NCBI RefSeq assembly: GCF_000559025.1
Contig: NZ_JAAN01000014.1
Coordinates: 310,001-374,000 of the forward strand
Direction of reading: 5' to 3'
Origin: Luteimonas huabeiensis HB2
Lineage (GTDB): Bacteria > Pseudomonadota > Gammaproteobacteria > Xanthomonadales > Xanthomonadaceae
DNA: 64,000 bases
The notes beneath the pieces are model-generated. The model did not search any database. It was given only the letters and a program-made list of their open reading frames with translations, and had not been told where the DNA came from. Below, in pieces: positions 17,603-29,078 of this stretch. A program made the translations under genes and the position numbers. Positions within the stretch are counted from its first letter, which is position 1. Every line of letters begins with the position of its first letter.

Positions 17603-17871
17603 CAGCTCTCCTCGTCGAAGCGCCGCTCGAACAGCTCGGCGACCGCCTCGGCCGCGGCCGCCTCGTCCTCGCCGTCCACCCGCAGCGTCACCGGCGTTCC
17701 CGGGCCCGCGGCCAGGAGCATCACCCCCATGATGCTCTTGGCGTTGACCTCGCGGCCCTTGGCGATGAGGGTCGCGCTGCACTTGTAGCCGGACAGCAGC
17801 TGCACCAGGCGCGCGGTGGCCCGGGCATGCAGGCCCAGGCGGTTGGACACCACCAGTTGTCGCTCGATCAT
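17602..17871 (-). CDS. ptsH: Phosphocarrier protein HPr
   Basis: 89 residues. His15 in RLGLHARATA is the EI phosphorylation site. Ser46 in VNAKSIMGVM is the HprK target and is conserved, which fits the hprK gene in the same cluster. HPr carries phosphate from EI to EIIA-Man and can be switched by HprK. Operon position is between EIIA-Man and EI. Confidence 0.95.
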   Translation of the reverse strand: MIERQLVVSNRLGLHARATARLVQLLSGYKCSATLIAKGREVNAKSIMGVMLLAAGPGTPVTLRVDGEDEAAAAEAVAELFERRFDEES

Positions 17872-17913
17872 GCGCCGCCTCCCGGTCGTGCCGGACGCGC
17901 GGGCGCGCCGTGC

Positions 17914-18306
17914 TCATGCATCGTCATGGATCACCCCGATGCGGGCGCCGGCGGCGGCCACCGCCGGCATCTCCTGCAGGCCCAGCTCCGGATAGTTCAT
18001 CACCCGCAGCAGCATCGGCAGGCTCAGGCCCGAGACCCGGCGCACCGGCGTGCCCAGCCGGGCGACGCGGGCGGCGAGGTTGGACGGCGTGGCGCCGTAG
18101 AGGTCGGTCAGCACCAGCACGCCGGCATCGCCGTCCACGCTGCGCAGCGCGGCGCTGGCGGCCGGCAGCAAGGCGTCCGGGTCGGCGTCGAACGGCACCT
18201 CGAACGCGGCGGTCTTCAGCGGCAGGCGGGCCAGCAGCCGCTGCGCCACCGCAAGCAGCGCGGTGCCGATGCCTGGATGGGTGATGAGAAGGACGCCGAC
18301 GGCCAT
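17914..18306 (-). CDS. PTS EIIA component, mannose family
   Basis: 130 residues from the ATG at 18306 (a GTG two codons upstream is possible). The EIIA-Man fold is shown by VGVLLITHPGIG with phospho-acceptor His10, and by VLTDLYGATPSNLAA. No EIIB, C or D subunits follow; the next genes are HPr and EI. Like the orphan EIIA-Man of other HprK-containing proteobacteria it is probably regulatory. The rapZ gene that usually precedes it directly is separated here by a plus-strand gene pair. Confidence 0.9.
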   Translation of the reverse strand: MAVGVLLITHPGIGTALLAVAQRLLARLPLKTAAFEVPFDADPDALLPAASAALRSVDGDAGVLVLTDLYGATPSNLAARVARLGTPVRRVSGLSLPMLLRVMNYPELGLQEMPAVAAAGARIGVIHDDA

Positions 18307-18495
18307 CGCCACACGTTAGCAGACGCCCATGGCATTCCGGAAGCGGTTTTGCGCTGGTCGTTGCACGATCGCGACAATGGACGGGCGCTTCGGGGCGCCT
18401 GGACCGCGCCTACAGGGTACGCCCCAGGTGGCGGCCGATCGGCGCCGCGCAGCAGACTGCGCGTGCGGGGCGCTTCCCGCGACCGAGGAGCCGCC

Positions 18496-18834
18496 ATGTT
18501 CGATTCCATCGCCAGCAGTCTGTCCAACCTGACCGGCCACTTCGCCGGCAATCTGCTCGATCGCGTCCTCGATCTGGCGCCGGGCCTGGTCACCAACCTG
18601 CTGTCGACCGCGGCCAACACGGTGCTGCCGGGCTCGGGCGTGCTCGCCCAGGCGATCGGCGGCCCGATCGTCGGCGCCGGCTTCGATGCGGTCGAGACGC
18701 TGGCGCGCGATGCGCTGCTGCCGGCCGCGAGCGGCGCGCTGGGGCAGGCCGGCGATCTCGGCGAGTTCGGCAATTTCGCCGCCTCGCTGGCCGGCACCTT
18801 CCTCGGCGGCGTGCAGCAGGGCTGGAACGGCTGA
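18496..18834 (+). CDS. Uncharacterised small Ala/Gly/Leu-rich protein, first gene of a two-gene cassette
   Basis: 112 residues, not recognised. It has no cysteine, one tryptophan (near the C-terminus), no signal peptide and no clear membrane helix. Several Leu/Ala/Gly helices look amphipathic (LTGHFAGNLLDRVLDLAPGL, then a Gly-rich VLAQAIGGPIVGAGF), and the C-terminus is GTFLGGVQQGWNG. GAGGAG at 18485-18490 gives a good ribosome site for the ATG at 18496. Its TGA overlaps the ATG of the next gene. The cassette lies antisense between rapZ and EIIA-Man, genes that are normally contiguous. The composition could suit a small secreted, pore-forming or chaperone-dependent protein, but that is a guess. 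Confidence 0.65.
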   Translation: MFDSIASSLSNLTGHFAGNLLDRVLDLAPGLVTNLLSTAANTVLPGSGVLAQAIGGPIVGAGFDAVETLARDALLPAASGALGQAGDLGEFGNFAASLAGTFLGGVQQGWNG

Positions 18835-19157
18835 TGCGCGACGAGGCCTGGCGCAAGCGCCGGGAGTGGGCGGAATCGGTGACCGGCCTGCGCGACATCG
18901 ACGCCATCACCGAGGACGACCGCGAACGGCTGGTGCGCGAGTACGACGACATGCAGCAGGCGGTCCAGCAGGCGATGCAGGCCGCGGCGCCGGAGTTCGC
19001 GCGCCGGGTCCGCGAGGAGGGGCGCGAGGCGGCCGAGGCCTGGATGCACGCGCGGATGCACGCGCTGGGGGTGGAGCGCGGCGAGCGCCTGCGCCGGGCG
19101 CTGTCGCAGCTGAGCATCGCCGACCAGCTCGAACTCGACCGTCCCGCCGCGCCGTAG
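18834..19157 (+). CDS. Uncharacterised charged helical protein, second gene of the cassette
   Basis: 107 residues, not recognised. It is highly charged and predicted all-helical, with a DDMQQAVQQAMQAAA coiled stretch near the centre and many Arg/Glu pairs; no cysteine, signal or membrane segment. Start and upstream stop overlap as TGATG, implying translational coupling to the hydrophobic 112-residue partner. A small hydrophobic protein followed by a coupled charged one resembles a partner, chaperone or antagonist arrangement, but no family is identified. It ends 25 bases before the convergent rapZ stop. Confidence 0.65.
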   Translation: MRDEAWRKRREWAESVTGLRDIDAITEDDRERLVREYDDMQQAVQQAMQAAAPEFARRVREEGREAAEAWMHARMHALGVERGERLRRALSQLSIADQLELDRPAAP

Positions 19158-19181
19158 ACGCGCGGCGGTCGCGGGCGATGC

Positions 19182-20048
19182 CTAATCCAGTTCGCGGTGG
19201 TAGGTCGCCACGTCCTCCCAGCCGCGGTCGCGCGCGTGCGCGGCCAGCTTCTCGGCCAGGTACACGGAGCGGTGGCGGCCGCCGCTGCAGCCGAAGGCGA
19301 CGGTGACGTAGCTGCGGGTGCCCGAGCGCATGCGCGGCAGCCAGGTGTCCAGGAAGCCGGCCACCTGGGCGAAGTACTCGCCGAATTCGGCGCTGTGATC
19401 CAGGTACTCGCTGACCTCGGGGTCGCGGCCGGACAGCGGGCGCAGGCGCGGCTCCCAGTGCGGGTTCGGCAGGCCGCGCGCGTCGAACACGAAGTCCGCA
19501 TCGCCCGGCACGCCGCGGCGGTAGGCGAAGGACTCGAACAGCAGCGACAGCTCCGAGTCGCCGAGCCCCAGTTCCGTGGTCACCCGCCGCCGCATCTGGT
19601 GCACGTTGAGCTCGGAGGTGTCGATGACCGCATCGGCCAGCATGCGCAGCGGCCTGAGGATCTGCCGTTCCTGCGCGATCGCATCGGCCAGCGACAGCCC
19701 GCGGTGGCTGAGCGGGTGGCGCCGGCGGGTCTCGGCATAGCGCTTGATGAGCACCGGGTCGGCGGTGTCGAAGAACACCAGCCGCGGATCGAAGCCGAGC
19801 GCGCCCACCGCCGACAGCCAGCGCGGGATCCGCGACAGGTGCTGGTGGCGGTTGCGCACGTCGATGCCCACCGCCAGCTTCTGCGGCGTCTCCGCCTCGC
19901 GCCCCACGCTGCGCACGAAGTCGGGCAGCAGGTCGGCGGGCAGGTTGTCGGTGCAGTAGTAGCCGAGGTCCTCCAGCGTCGCCAGGGCCACGGACTTGCC
20001 GCTGCCGGACATGCCGGTCACCACGACCAGGGTCGGCAGGTCGCTCAT
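19182..20048 (-). CDS. rapZ: RNase adapter / nucleotide-binding protein RapZ
   Basis: 288 residues. Walker A is GMSGSGKS at 12-19; then [24 protein letters not shown] and ETRRRHPL segments, and the C-terminal domain with DVRGLPNPH-like [18 protein letters not shown] and [15 protein letters not shown]. In E. coli RapZ senses glucosamine-6-phosphate and controls glmS through small RNAs. Here it overlaps hprK by four bases, so the HprK-RapZ pair is coupled. Walker A and length are normal. Confidence 0.95.
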   Translation of the reverse strand: MSDLPTLVVVTGMSGSGKSVALATLEDLGYYCTDNLPADLLPDFVRSVGREAETPQKLAVGIDVRNRHQHLSRIPRWLSAVGALGFDPRLVFFDTADPVLIKRYAETRRRHPLSHRGLSLADAIAQERQILRPLRMLADAVIDTSELNVHQMRRRVTTELGLGDSELSLLFESFAYRRGVPGDADFVFDARGLPNPHWEPRLRPLSGRDPEVSEYLDHSAEFGEYFAQVAGFLDTWLPRMRSGTRSYVTVAFGCSGGRHRSVYLAEKLAAHARDRGWEDVATYHRELD

Positions 20049-21004
20049 GGCAGCCCCCGCTCGAGGAAGTGCGAATGGCGGGCCAGGAAGGCCGCGGCCG
20101 GGTCCACGCCCTTGGCGCGCAGGATGTGGGTGCGCGCGGCCGCCTCGGTCAGCACCGCGAGGTTGCGCCCGGGCATGACCGGCAGGGTGATCATCGGCAC
20201 CTGCAGGTCGAGCACGGCGCGCGAGCCGAGGTCGCCGGTCAGCCGTTCCATGCCCTCGTGGTGCGGGCTGGGCTCGTAGTGGTCGGGCTTGGCGAGGTGG
20301 ACGATCAGGCGCAGGTACTTGTTCCGCTTGACCGCGGTGTCGCCGAACATCTCGCGGATGTTGAGCACGCCCAGCCCGCGCAGCTCCAGCAGGTCCTGCA
20401 GCAGCTCCGGGCAGGTGCCGTCGAGCACGTCGGGCGCGATCTGGGTGAACTCGGGCGCGTCGTCGGCGACCAGGCGGTGGCCGCGGGTGATCAGCTCCAG
20501 CGCCAGTTCGCTCTTGCCCGAGCCCGATTCGCCGGTGATCAGCACGCCGATCGAGTAGATCTCCATGAACACCCCGTGCAGCGTGACCCGCGGCGCCAGC
20601 ACCCGCGCGAGGTGGTACTGCAGGTGGTTGAGCAGTTCGTGGCCGCGCCGCGGCGAGACCCACAGCGGCGTGTCGGAGTCCTCCGCCGCCTCGCGCAGGT
20701 CCTCGGGGCAGGCCTGGTTCTTGCTGATCACCAGCGCCAGCGGGCGGAACTGGGTGATCTTCTCGATCGTTTCCCAGCGCTGGCGCGAGTCCAGCGCGTC
20801 CAGCCAGGCCAGTTCCTCGGTGCCGAGGATCTGCACCTTGTTGGGATAGATGATGTTGAGATAGCCGGCGAGCGAGGGGCGCCGGGCCACGGTTTCGACC
20901 GCTTCGATCTGGCGGGTCTGGCCCTGTTCGCCGGCGATCCAGCGCAGCGCGAGCCGTTCCTGCTGCTGGTCGAAGAGATCCTGCGCGGAGAGACTTGCGT
21001 TCAT
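20045..21004 (-). CDS. hprK: HPr kinase/phosphorylase
   Basis: 319 residues from the ATG at 21004 (upstream in-frame sequence is Arg-rich and rejected). Phosphorylates or dephosphorylates Ser46 of HPr. Walker A is GESGSGKS at 158-165, catalytic-region His in TLHGVF at 143, and the family signature [16 protein letters not shown] is complete. It is first of the hprK-rapZ unit and works with the HPr, EIIA-Man and EI genes beyond the inserted cassette. HprK is absent from enterics but regular in this family. Confidence 0.95.
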   Translation of the reverse strand: MNASLSAQDLFDQQQERLALRWIAGEQGQTRQIEAVETVARRPSLAGYLNIIYPNKVQILGTEELAWLDALDSRQRWETIEKITQFRPLALVISKNQACPEDLREAAEDSDTPLWVSPRRGHELLNHLQYHLARVLAPRVTLHGVFMEIYSIGVLITGESGSGKSELALELITRGHRLVADDAPEFTQIAPDVLDGTCPELLQDLLELRGLGVLNIREMFGDTAVKRNKYLRLIVHLAKPDHYEPSPHHEGMERLTGDLGSRAVLDLQVPMITLPVMPGRNLAVLTEAAARTHILRAKGVDPAAAFLARHSHFLERGLP

Positions 21005-21163
21005 GCGGCCGGGCGCCCCTGTGAGTCGACGGTCCGCCGCGGCTGCCGCCGCGCGCCGCAGGCCGATGGCCCGCGTGCGCACGCGCAACCGCACGGCGAA
21101 CGCGGGAGGGTACCCGCAGTCGGGGTCGGCTGTAATCCTCCCGCCGCAGCGGCCGGATGCGGG

Positions 21164-21190
21164 GCGCCGCCCGCTGGGGGCGGGCGGCGC
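21164..21190 (-). terminator. GC-rich stem-loop after hpf
   Basis: Eleven-bp perfect stem (21164-21174 with 21180-21190) and a TGGGG loop, seven bases past the hpf stop on the minus strand. There is no T run, so it may be an mRNA 3' stabiliser or weak terminator between hpf and hprK. Confidence 0.45.
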
Positions 21191-21197
21191 GTGCGGG

Positions 21198-21524
21198 TCA
21201 GCCGAAACTGGCGCTGCGCGCCGGGTTCTCGCCGCGGTGGTGGTCGACCATCTTGCTCTTCTGCTTGACCAGCAGGCGGTCGAGCTTGTCGGCCAGCAGG
21301 TCGATCGCGGCGTACATGTCGACCCCGCCGGCGTCGGCGTGCAGGGTGCGCCCGGGCAGGGTCACGGTGCCCTCCGCCTTGTGGTGCGGCTTGTCGATGC
21401 TGAGCTGGACCCGGAGCTCGCAGGGCCGGTCGAAATGCCTGGCCAGGCGCTCCATCTTGGTCTCGACGTAGTCGCGCAGGGCAGGGGTGACCTCGATCTG
21501 ATGGCCGTGGGTCTCGATGCGCAT
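21198..21524 (-). CDS. hpf: Ribosome hibernation-promoting factor
   Basis: 108 residues from the second of two close ATGs (21524); GAGGAG lies eight bases before it but only two before the first (21530), so the ribosome site favours the second. The fold is the short HPF type: [26 protein letters not shown] at the N-terminus, then [15 protein letters not shown] and [21 protein letters not shown]. It binds 30S subunits and promotes dimerised inactive ribosomes. It sits after rpoN as in E. coli, but no ptsN follows. Confidence 0.93.
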   Translation of the reverse strand: MRIETHGHQIEVTPALRDYVETKMERLARHFDRPCELRVQLSIDKPHHKAEGTVTLPGRTLHADAGGVDMYAAIDLLADKLDRLLVKQKSKMVDHHRGENPARSASFG

Positions 21525-21720
21525 CGGCATGGCTCCTCTTTCCGTCGTGTGGTGGTCAACGGTTCCAGCATCGCCCGGATCGCGGGTGAGATGGTTGAAA
21601 AGCGGTTAAACGCGTCCGGGCGAAGCGTCGCGGTCCTGGTGGGCCGCGCAGGGTATGACCCGGGCGGCGCCGGGAGGTTCAACGCGCCGGCGGCGCACGC
21701 GTTCCCGCAGCGCTGGACCG

Positions 21721-23142
21721 TCAGTCCAGGCGCACGCGTTCCTGCGAGGACGGGATGTTCAGGGCCTCGCGGTACTTGGCGACCGTGCGCCGGGCGACCG
21801 GAACCCCGGCGGCCTTGAGTTCGTCGGCGAGGCGGGCGTCGGAGAGCGGACGGCGCGGGTTCTCGGCCTCGACCAGGCTGCGGATCATCTGCTGGATCGC
21901 GGTGCTGGAGGCCTGGCCGCCGGCCTCGGTGCCGATCCCGGACGCGAAGAACGCGCGCAGCGGCAGGGTGCCGCGCGGGGTCAGCGCGTACTTGCGCGCC
22001 ACCGCCCGCGAGACGGTGGACTCGTGCATGCCGATCTCGGCGGCCACTTCGCGCAGGGTCAGCGGGCGCAGGGCCTGCGGCCCGAACTCGAGGAAACCCG
22101 ATTGCTGCCGGGCCAGGCAGCGCACCACCTTCAGCAGGGTCTCGCCGCGCGCCTGCACGTTGCGCAGCAGCCAGCGCGCCTCCTGCAGGCGGCCGCGCAG
22201 GTAGCCCGCATCGGCCTCGCTGGCGTGGCGGATCATGCGCTCGTAGCCGCGGTGGATGGTCAGCCGCGAGTGCGGACCGCCGACCAGGGAGACCTTCCAC
22301 ACGCCGCCGCGGCGCTCGATCGCGCAGTCCGGGGCGACGTAGGCGTCGTGGTCGATGCCGCCGATGCGCGCGCCCGGGCGCGGGTCCAGCGAACGCAGCA
22401 GGCGCAGCGCGGTGCCGGCCTCGCGATCGTCGCAGCCCAGCGCCTCGGCCAGCCCGCCGGCGCCCAGGCGCGGCAGCGCATGGATCAGCTCGCAGGCGAT
22501 GCGCAGCGCCTGCGCGCGGCCGGCGGTGTCCTCGGGCAGCGCCTGCAGCTGTATCGCCAGGCACTCGCCGAGATCGCGTGCGCCGACGCCGACCGGGTCG
22601 AAGCGCTGGACCTGGCGCAGTACCGCCAGCAGCTCGTCGTCGCCGCAGCGATCCCCGGCCGGCAGCGCCGCGGCGACGTCCCGGAACGATGCGCGCAGGT
22701 AGCCGTCGTCGTCGATGGCGTCGATGATCGCCTCGCCGATGCGGCGGTCGCGCGGCGAAAGCGTGGCCAGGTGCAGTTGCCAGGTCAGGTGGCCGCGCAG
22801 GCTCTGCGTTTCGGCGATCCGCTCGGCGAGATCCAGGCCGTCGTCGTCGGCGCCATGGCCGGCGGACGCGGCGGGCCAGCCGTCGTCCAGCCCGTCCCAG
22901 CGCGACGCATCCTCTGCCGGCGCGTCGTCGCGCGCGGCGTCCGGCCCGGCGGCCTCGTCGCCGGAGGCGTGCACGCCCACCGCGTCCTCGGGCAGCCAGT
23001 CCAGCAGCGGATTGCTCTCCACCGCCGCGGCGATCTCCGCTTCCAGCTCCAGCGAGGACAGCTGCAGCAGGTGCAGGGCCTGGCGCAGCTGCGGCGTCAG
23101 CACCAGGTGTTGCCCGAGCGATGTCTGCAGGCTTGGCTTCAT
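21721..23142 (-). CDS. rpoN: RNA polymerase sigma-54 factor
   Basis: 473 residues. Region I is Gln/Leu-rich (QHLVLTPQLRQALHLLQLS). The acidic region II lies around 55-105. Core-binding and DNA-binding domains follow with TLREVAAEIGMHESTVSRAVARKY as helix-turn-helix, and the RpoN box ARRTVAKYRE at 450-459. It recognises -24/-12 promoters with activator ATPases. Genome context lptA-lptB-rpoN-hpf is the standard gammaproteobacterial order. Confidence 0.96.
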   Translation of the reverse strand: MKPSLQTSLGQHLVLTPQLRQALHLLQLSSLELEAEIAAAVESNPLLDWLPEDAVGVHASGDEAAGPDAARDDAPAEDASRWDGLDDGWPAASAGHGADDDGLDLAERIAETQSLRGHLTWQLHLATLSPRDRRIGEAIIDAIDDDGYLRASFRDVAAALPAGDRCGDDELLAVLRQVQRFDPVGVGARDLGECLAIQLQALPEDTAGRAQALRIACELIHALPRLGAGGLAEALGCDDREAGTALRLLRSLDPRPGARIGGIDHDAYVAPDCAIERRGGVWKVSLVGGPHSRLTIHRGYERMIRHASEADAGYLRGRLQEARWLLRNVQARGETLLKVVRCLARQQSGFLEFGPQALRPLTLREVAAEIGMHESTVSRAVARKYALTPRGTLPLRAFFASGIGTEAGGQASSTAIQQMIRSLVEAENPRRPLSDARLADELKAAGVPVARRTVAKYREALNIPSSQERVRLD

Positions 23143-23243
23143 CGTCCCCTACCGCACCGGCGGAGGCGCCGGTCGGCCGGGAGTGTGCCATGCTCCGGTG
23201 CGGTGGTCCGCGCGCGGCGCGGGCCGTTCCGGAGTCCACGGCG

Positions 23244-23963
23244 CTACAGCCGGAACGCGTCTCCGAGGTAGACCCGACGCACGTCGGGATCGGCCAGCAG
23301 CGCGTCCGGAGCCCCCTGCGCGAGCACGCTGCCTTCGGCGAGGATATACGCCCGGTCGCAGATGCCCAAGGTCTCGCGCACGTTGTGGTCGGTGATCAGC
23401 ACGCCGATGCCGCGGTTCTTGAGGTGGCGGATGATGCGCTGGATCTCGCCCACGGAGATCGGATCGACGCCGGCGAAGGGCTCGTCGAGCAGCATCAGGC
23501 GCGGCTTCGCGGCCAGGGCGCGGGAGATCTCGACCCGGCGCCGCTCGCCGCCCGACAGGCTGGCGCCGATCTGGTCGGCCACGTGCGAGATCTGCAGTTC
23601 CTCCATCAGCGAGGCGAGCTCGCGCTCGCGCCCGGCGCGGTCGAGATCCTCGCGCAGCTCCAGCACCAGGCGGATGTTGTCGGCCACGCTCAGCTTGCGG
23701 AACACCGACGGTTCCTGCGGCAGGTAGCCCACGCCCAGGCGCGCGCGCCGGTACATCGGCTCGGCGGTGATGTCCCGCCCGTCGAGCACGATGCGGCCCT
23801 CGTCGGCCGGCACCAGGCCGACGATCATGTAGAAGCAGGTGGTCTTGCCCGCGCCGTTGGGCCCGAGCAGGCCCACGACCTCGCCCGCGTCGAGCGTCAG
23901 CCCGAACTCGCGCACGACCTCGCGCTGGCGGTAGCGCTTGCGCAGTCCCTCGGCGACCAGCAT
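23244..23963 (-). CDS. lptB: LPS export ATPase LptB
   Basis: 239 residues. ABC ATPase of the LptBFG exporter that pulls LPS from the inner membrane. Walker A GPNGAGKT at about 34-41, Q-loop in [12 protein letters not shown], signature LSGGERRR, Walker [14 protein letters not shown], switch His in [11 protein letters not shown]. Start overlaps the lptA stop by one base. Confidence 0.96.
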   Translation of the reverse strand: MLVAEGLRKRYRQREVVREFGLTLDAGEVVGLLGPNGAGKTTCFYMIVGLVPADEGRIVLDGRDITAEPMYRRARLGVGYLPQEPSVFRKLSVADNIRLVLELREDLDRAGRERELASLMEELQISHVADQIGASLSGGERRRVEISRALAAKPRLMLLDEPFAGVDPISVGEIQRIIRHLKNRGIGVLITDHNVRETLGICDRAYILAEGSVLAQGAPDALLADPDVRRVYLGDAFRL

Positions 23964-24487
23964 CAGTCGCCGCCCTGGCGGTTGCGGGGATTGATCCGCA
24001 TCTGCACGCGGCCGGCGTTCTGGCCGCCGCTCTCGATGTGGCCGGTGGCCATGTTGTAGACGATGCGCTGCCCGGCCATGGTGCCGCGCGGCTGCTCGAT
24101 GTAGGCGTCGCCGGTCAGGGTGACGATGTCGGTGACCAGGTCGTAGTCGACGGTCCGGGCGCGGGCGTGCATCGGCTGGCCGTCGTCCATTTCCTGGCGC
24201 AGCTGCACGGGGCGGCCGGTGAGAACCGCGCGGCGGATCTCGCCGTCGCGCAGGTGGATCTCGGCGCGGTCGGACTGGATGTGCAGGGTGCCCTGGGTGA
24301 TCACCACGCCCTGCGACAGCACCGTGGGCGCGCGCTCGTCCAGCGAGCCTTCCTGGTGGCCGGCGTCGATGTCCATGGGCTGGTCGCGATCGGACTTGCG
24401 CGCGTGCGCGGCCAGCGGCAGCAGCAGCGCGGCGAGCACCAGCGCGCACCGGGGCAGGAGGTTCCTTCTAGCGGCGCCTGGGCTCAT
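23963..24487 (-). CDS. lptA: LPS transport periplasmic protein LptA
   Basis: 174 residues with a signal peptide ending in AHA (cleavage after about residue 29) and the OstA-like beta-jellyroll: [47 protein letters not shown]. It forms the periplasmic bridge between LptC and LptD. The start overlaps the lptC 3' end by 20 bases; it precedes lptB. Confidence 0.93.
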   Translation of the reverse strand: MSPGAARRNLLPRCALVLAALLLPLAAHARKSDRDQPMDIDAGHQEGSLDERAPTVLSQGVVITQGTLHIQSDRAEIHLRDGEIRRAVLTGRPVQLRQEMDDGQPMHARARTVDYDLVTDIVTLTGDAYIEQPRGTMAGQRIVYNMATGHIESGGQNAGRVQMRINPRNRQGGD

Positions 24488-25028
24488 AGCGTTGTTTCAC
24501 CTCGGAGAAGAACTGGTAGCGCTTGCTGGAGAGGTCCACTTCCAGGCCGCGACCGGTGATTCTAGAGCCGGGCTGCTGGACGGTCACCAAATCCTCGCTG
24601 CGGGCCAGGTTCGGGTCGGGGAGGATGGTCATGGACTCCGTGGTCAGCAGCACGTCGCGTCCGCCTTCCTCGGGGCTGGTCATGCGCACGTCGCCTTCCA
24701 GGCGCAACTCGTCGTGGCCGGCGCTGACCCAGCCGCTGCGCGCGCGCGCCTGCCAGTGGCCGCCTTCGCGCTCGGGGACCAGGAACAGCGGGGTCCGGAT
24801 CGAGATCGTCCGGTCGCTGGGGTGCTGCTCCAGCAGCGGCGCGCGCAGGGTGAAGGACTCCTGGCCCTCGGCGTTGAGCGCGACCATCTCGAAGTCGCGC
24901 AGCACGTAGTCCGAGCGGCCCGGCGCGGCCGCCGCCGCCGGCGCGGTGCCGCGCTGCAGCCAGGCCGACCAGCCGGTCGCGATCGCCGCGGCCAGCAGCA
25001 CCAGGGTGAGGACGAGGCGCCAGTTCAT
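24468..25028 (-). CDS. lptC: LPS export protein LptC
   Basis: 186 residues, bitopic: one N-terminal membrane helix (about 4-22), then a periplasmic beta-jellyroll with DYVLRDFEMVALNAEG and ISIRTPLFLV. It receives LPS from LptBFG and passes it to LptA. The ATG at 25028 overlaps the kdsC stop by four bases (ATGA). Confidence 0.92.
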   Translation of the reverse strand: MNWRLVLTLVLLAAAIATGWSAWLQRGTAPAAAAAPGRSDYVLRDFEMVALNAEGQESFTLRAPLLEQHPSDRTISIRTPLFLVPEREGGHWQARARSGWVSAGHDELRLEGDVRMTSPEEGGRDVLLTTESMTILPDPNLARSEDLVTVQQPGSRITGRGLEVDLSSKRYQFFSEVKQRYEPRRR

Positions 25029-25585
25029 TGCGCGTCTCCGGGCAGCAGGTCGCCGAGGCGGTCCTGCGCGGTCAGCAGCAGGTCGCACAGCTCGCGCACC
25101 GCGCCGGCGCCGCCGGGGGCGCGGCTGCGGAAATGCGCGTGGCGCGCGGTCCAGGGGTGGGCGTCGGCCGGCGCCGCGGCCAGCCCGGCCGCGCGCATGG
25201 CGGCCAGGTCGGGCAGGTCGTCGCCCATCGCCGCCACCGCTTCCCAGCCCAGGCCCAGCCCCGTGCGCAGCGCATCGATGCAGGCCCGCTTGTCGCGCAC
25301 GCCCACGTGCACCGCCACGCCCAGCTCCGCGCCGCGGCGCTCCACCGCCGGGCTCAGGCGCGCGGTGACCAGCGCGACCTCGATGCCGGCGCGGCGCAGC
25401 AGCGCCAGGCCCTGGCCATCGTGGACGTGGAAGGCCTTGGCCTCGACGCCGGCGCTGTCGTAGAGCAGGCGGCCGTCGGTCAGGGTGCCGTCCACGTCCA
25501 GGCAGACCAGGCGGATCGCCGCGGCCCGCGCGAGCAGGTCCGCCGGCCAGGGCGCGACGGCAGGGGCGGGAGGGGGCGGGGTCAT
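25025..25585 (-). CDS. kdsC: 3-deoxy-D-manno-octulosonate 8-phosphate phosphatase
   Basis: 186 residues, HAD superfamily type C0. Nucleophile Asp30 and Asp32 in CLDVDGTLTDG; LVTARLSPAVERR with the Thr of motif II; Lys in VRDKRACIDAL; motif III GDDLPDLAAM. It dephosphorylates KDO-8-phosphate for LPS core synthesis. It lies between kdsD and lptC, in the conserved kdsD-kdsC-lptC-lptA-lptB order. Confidence 0.94.
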   Translation of the reverse strand: MTPPPPAPAVAPWPADLLARAAAIRLVCLDVDGTLTDGRLLYDSAGVEAKAFHVHDGQGLALLRRAGIEVALVTARLSPAVERRGAELGVAVHVGVRDKRACIDALRTGLGLGWEAVAAMGDDLPDLAAMRAAGLAAAPADAHPWTARHAHFRSRAPGGAGAVRELCDLLLTAQDRLGDLLPGDAQ

Positions 25586-25595
25586 CGGCCGGTCC

Positions 25596-28288
<2,693 letters not shown>

Positions 28289-28325
28289 ACCCGCGCGGCG
28301 GCGCCCGGGCGCGCGCCGGCGCCTT

Positions 28326-29078
28326 CTACGAGCGGTCGATCGACTGCAACTGCAGGTCGATATGGTCGCGGCCGTTGCGGCGCTGCAGGATGCGCGCGGG
28401 CACGGGCAGGCCGTCCACGATCCATGCGGTGATCTGGCGGCGGCCGTCGTCGCGCATGACCTTGGTGGCCTGGTGCGTCTGCCCGCCGACGGTGATCTGC
28501 TCCTTGCCCTGCACGGTGAAGTTCTGCTCGCGGGCGCGGCCGTCGTCGACCAGGCGGTAGTTCAGCGGCCGGCCGGCGGCCACGTCCCGCACCAGCACCA
28601 GGTTCATCAGCATGCCGTCCAGATCGCCATCGCGCAGCACGACCGGACCGGCCTTGTCGGCATCGACGTCGCCGCTCCAGCGCGCCTCGCGCTTCGACCA
28701 GTCGTAGGTGGCCTCGACGCTCTGGCGCTTGACCAGCATCGCGGCCACGCCGGATTCGCCGGCCTGCGAGTCGGTGCTCGACAGCGGGCGGTAGCCGTTG
28801 CCGTGGCGCTCGAAGGTGGTGCTCTGCGCCAGCCGCGCGCCCATGCCGGCCACTTCCAGGCTGTAGGTCCAGCGGTTGTCGCCGGCCGGGGCCAGGCGCA
28901 TGGTGCCGTCGGCCTGCATGCCCATGAAGTTGGCGCGGTACTGCGCGGTGAAGGGCTCGAACGCCCAGCAGGCGCCGGTCGCGGCCAGCGCCAGGGCGGC
29001 GACGGCCGCGCGCAGGCCCCAGCGGCGTGCGGGCGAGGAGGGGTTCGCGGTCTGGGTGGAGCGGATCGTCATCGTCAT
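28326..29078 (-). CDS. DUF3108 secreted protein, second copy
   Basis: 250 residues from ATG 29078 with an N-terminal hydrophobic segment (about 22-38) ending in a small-residue cleavage site; predicted periplasmic. DUF3108 pattern: FTAQYRANFMGM, TYDWSKREARWSGD, then GDLDGMLMNLVLVRD and the final ILQRRNGRDHIDLQL. Function unknown. It overlaps the upstream DUF3108 paralogue by four bases, so the two are coupled. Confidence 0.8.
   Translation of the reverse strand: MTMTIRSTQTANPSSPARRWGLRAAVAALALAATGACWAFEPFTAQYRANFMGMQADGTMRLAPAGDNRWTYSLEVAGMGARLAQSTTFERHGNGYRPLSSTDSQAGESGVAAMLVKRQSVEATYDWSKREARWSGDVDADKAGPVVLRDGDLDGMLMNLVLVRDVAAGRPLNYRLVDDGRAREQNFTVQGKEQITVGGQTHQATKVMRDDGRRQITAWIVDGLPVPARILQRRNGRDHIDLQLQSIDRS

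Noticed and set aside
14261-17788. Open frame of about 1175 codons antisense to mgtE and ptsI
   Set aside because: Composition (His/Gln/Arg/Val runs) mirrors the codons of the opposite-strand genes; no start signal or domain.
15887-17917. Longer ptsI start at 17917
   Set aside because: The extension is HPr in another frame; the ATG at 17602 overlapping the HPr stop matches the family start.
21005-21197. Hidden ptsN between hpf and hprK
   Set aside because: 193 bases are too short and contain only a stem-loop; no EIIA motif in any frame.
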